Shown here piece by piece: positions 61,534 to 64,000 of a DNA stretch of 64,000 nt (within the stretch, counting starts at the first letter, position 1; every line of letters starts with the position of its first letter). The translations under genes and the position numbers were made by a program. Source of the stretch: Phytophthora hibernalis (Eukaryota > Oomycota > Peronosporomycetes > Peronosporales > Peronosporaceae); NCBI GenBank assembly GCA_012656075.1, contig JAAKBF010000116.1:62001-126000 (forward strand), read 5' to 3'. The notes beneath the pieces were generated by a model, which saw nothing but the letters and a program-made list of their open reading frames with translations, made no database searches and had not been told where the DNA came from.

Positions 61534-61803
61534 CGAAATAGGGAGCACTGGTGCAGAAAAGAAACTCATAAATAACAGCGTTATTTTCGTTACAGCGTGT
61601 CAACCACTTCAACACGTATAATACGAAGTACGTGTACATGGTGTCGAGGTACACGTATTAGACACCCCACGTTGCAGCATGTAAAGATGTACAGTACACG
61701 TATTATACTTCGTACCGGTATTATACGTTTGCGCTGTAACGAAAATAACGCCCTGTTATTTATGCGTTCTTTTTCTGCATCAATGCTCCCCAACTCCATT
61801 CCG
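61534..61803. mobile_element. Foldback MITE-like element (about 270 bp)
   Basis: The outer arms 61534-61597 and 61732-61803 are imperfect inverted copies: GGGAGCACTGGTGCAGAAAA and ATAAATAACAG with GTTATTTTCGTTACAGCG on the left match the reverse complement on the right with a few mismatches and a 2-bp indel. The inner part has a second pair of ACACGTATAATACGAAGTA-type arms. There is no coding capacity. The size and structure fit a non-autonomous foldback/MITE; the exact ends and target duplication were not settled. Confidence 0.75.
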
Positions 61804-62418
61804 AAATACATGTACTGTATGTTGCGAGTCACAACTTGTGACGTCGTCATGGGGGCACTGACAAATTATAATGGTGAAAACATGTAGCCCCAGAGGCGAA
61901 AGGAATCGCGAACGTGTCGAGTCTGCTATACCTAAAAGTAATTCTTCGTAGCCATCGAGAACGTTAGAGAGCAGTGCCGCGTCTCTCTTCAAAACCAGCC
62001 GCAATCACGCCGATGGAGGCGTATGCCTTGTATTATCTGATACCATTGATCAGCAATTCGTATGTCTGTCTGAGTCGTATAAGCGCCCGAAGGGGACAGG
62101 CAGTAGGGCACTTCCACGTGCAACAACCCAGCATGTACATCGAAGTGTGCACAAATTTTAACTCAATGTGATCTTTTGCATACATACAAATACTGTTCGA
62201 GTGCACTTCCAGCATTGAAGAAAACAAGGCGCCCCTGTGAGTTTCCGAGGCTCAACTCATCACGGTACACGCACAGTAGAATTCAAATCCAAGGCGAGTC
62301 TAGCTCCACGTTGTTCACTCTTTGACCTTGTTCAGGTATCTCGGGATTTGAGTGTTACACTTTACGTCGCGGCTCGCGAAAACTGGCTGAATTGTAGCTT
62401 CATTCCCGATCCAGCGCT
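61804..62418. other. Upstream region of the START/FYVE-like gene; no gene seen
   Basis: Short frames only. No repeats or RNA genes were recognised. Confidence 0.45.
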
Positions 62419-64000
62419 ATGACAGGCAGGTTCCCGATGGCGAATTCGCCGTTCCCGCCACTGGCAATGGCCAACAATGAGCGTGAAAGACTCGAACTTC
62501 TCACTCACCGCCTCGTGCACAAGGCACTTACAGACTACGATGATTACCGTCAGAACGGTTCGAAGGTGGACCCCGGAGCTGGAAACTCGTTCGAAAATGT
62601 GAGCAGCTCGCAATGTACAAACGTACCGAACCCAGTGTGTACCAACCAGTGCACGATCGACAACCAGCGAAAGCAATTCGACACGGGCGGAGAGTACCAG
62701 TATTATTGAAGGTTCAATCACCCAAAGTCGACCCCGCCAGAAAATGCCAACACTACTGCAGGTCGGGGCGATTCAAGGTACATTGGACGAAGTGATGTAC
62801 GGGACAGTCGCATTGGATGGTCCCGCAATGATGCTGAAGACGGCCTGTACGGAAGACACTTTACTCGACGGTGAAACTCTGTGTCAATTGCGAGGACCCT
62901 CATCAACTCACCCGTTTCGCTTCTTGGGCGTCAAGTGGGTCGTCAAGGGACCCCACACATTGCACTTGCACCAATCGTTCGACACCGAGATCTCGTTTTC
63001 ATTGAGGCTACGGGGGTTCTAACGCGCGAGGACAACAAGGAACGGATCGGATATCATTTGATGCACTCTGTTCAAATACCCGGTACGGCCCACTGGATGA
63101 CAAGAAAATTGTTCGTGCTCAGATATCATCGTGTCTTCTGTACACGGAGACCCAGGGACAGTGGGAAGTGTGGACGTGTTCATGAAAGCTCGATTTGACC
63201 CGAATGGCAGCGTTTCTGAGAGCGTGGCCACGCATTCGGCGTCTCTCGCGCTCATGTACAGCGCCAAAGCCAGCGTTTGCGCGCAGAATAAAAAGCTCTT
63301 GTGGATGCTGCATACCAGTGTCGATTTTCCTCTTCAGCAGCGAGCATCTTCCACGAGCATGGCCCGAATGCGTAGCTGCCCAATATGTGCAAAGAGCTTC
63401 ACGATGTTCAGCAGCGTCGTCAACTGCGAGTCGTGTTCTACTGCAGTGTGCACTGCCTGCTCCGTGAAGAAGAAGTTGACTTTCGGGGATCGCCGGAGCA
63501 AAAAGGTCACTTCGCGCTCTGTCGTCTTCTGTACAAGTTGCCTCACACATGCACGTCGGTTGGACGACTTCGATGCCGCACGACAAGAAGTTGCAGCGAC
63601 TTATATCGCTTCGACAGTGAAAGTCCATGTCGACCCGGTTCCAGCAGTACACAATTGTAGACGCCGTGATCTACCACCAGTGAAGCAGTCGTCGATCTCT
63701 GATCAAGCCCCGAACATCACCAGACATCATAGTGAAGGTGTGATGCCGAGGAAAAGTGTTTCACCCCACCGCCAGCGCGTCAATACTTGGAATACAGGGG
63801 ATGCAGATCTTCAGACGACAAGTCGTTGGGATAAACTGGAGCTTGAATTCGTATCACCAAAGGAGGTTGAAGAGATCGAGGAGGACGAGATTGACGAGAT
63901 CAAGATTAATGAGAGCTCCTTGATATTGGTGGACCCCGTGACCAGCGAAGTTGCTCCTACCCGACACCCCACCCAGTTCCAGAAAGGCGCGAATCCTCCC
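62419..64000 (+). CDS. START/FYVE-like protein, runs off the window (frame breaks from lost bases)
   Basis: The N terminus is MTGRFPMANSPFPPLAMANN then ERERLELLTHRLVHKALTDY. The lipid-binding START-like part follows in shifted frames: LLQVGAIQGTLDEVMYGTVA, LCQLRGPSSTHPFRFLGVKW, RHRDLVFIEATGVLTREDNK, ERIGYHLMHSVQIPG. The FYVE-related zinc region is at about 63365-63550: SCPICAKSFTMFSSVVNCES then CSTAVCTACSVKKKLTFG and SVVFCTSCLTHA. The tail is acidic (EEIEEDEIDEIKINE) and still open at 64000. This architecture is a large expanded family in oomycetes. Frame steps near 62600, 62975, 63085 and 63152 are each consistent with lost bases. Confidence 0.8.

Noticed and set aside
1..64000. CRISPR arrays or RXLR/Crinkler effector genes
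   Set aside because: No regularly spaced direct repeats with unique spacers occur (the 31-, 44- and 50-bp arrays are plain tandem repeats), and no secreted ORF with an RXLR-EER or LFLAK motif was seen.

Overview
The window looks like nuclear DNA of an oomycete, most likely Phytophthora or a close relative. The reasons are: short (59-86 bp) GT-AG introns, often with GTACGT donors and CTAAT-like branch sites; typical oomycete gene families (ACT-domain TKL kinase, START/FYVE-like protein, oomycete-style ankyrin repeats, bZIP factor with an N-terminal Cys/His motif); and dense mixed transposons (Ty3/gypsy, Ty1/copia, pogo-like, piggyBac-like, Crypton-like, tRNA-derived SINEs). This is judged by reading alone; no database search was run.

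Layout. 1-46 kb is mostly a transposon graveyard. 1-3.2 kb: gypsy integrase and chromodomain (+) interleaved with gag-like ORFs (-). 3.2-4.7 kb: AT-richer DNA with a virus-type fibre-repeat ORF and tight palindromes. 4.9-8.6 kb: 31-bp minisatellite and a spliced coiled-coil gene. 8.8-15.4 kb: a long gypsy element (-) with chromodomain integrase and two RNase H modules. 15.4-18.2 kb: a second gypsy (+). 18.2-23.1 kb: a truncated copia (-) split by a 2,466-bp pogo-like DNA transposon that itself carries a SINE-like tRNA module. 25-31 kb: unknown ORFs, palindromes, a second SINE, a gypsy integrase fragment. 29.9-33.2 kb: piggyBac-like and Crypton-like remnants. 33.4-35.3 kb: 44-bp satellite, a dense hairpin array and an ankyrin pseudogene. 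35.3-39.8 kb: a young, complete copia with 312-bp LTRs and a CCTTT target duplication. 40.7-46.1 kb: two divergent unknown genes sharing a Cys/coiled-coil module.

46.3-64 kb is mainly host genes: a divergent pair of paralogous polytopic membrane proteins, an RNF113/CWC24 splicing factor (six exons fully resolved), glutaredoxin, a DinB-like protein, a bZIP factor, a probable mitochondrial protein, an ACT-TKL kinase, a foldback MITE and a START/FYVE-like gene running off the end.

A caution affects every 'pseudogene' call: in the host genes and in the young copia, nearly every reading-frame break can be explained by single-base deletions, often next to short homopolymers. This looks like consensus error, so several broken genes here may be intact in the organism. 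The most unusual biology is the recurrent clusters of unrelated perfect palindromes, the virus-like fibre ORF beside one such cluster, and the divergent gene pair at 40.7-46.1 kb.
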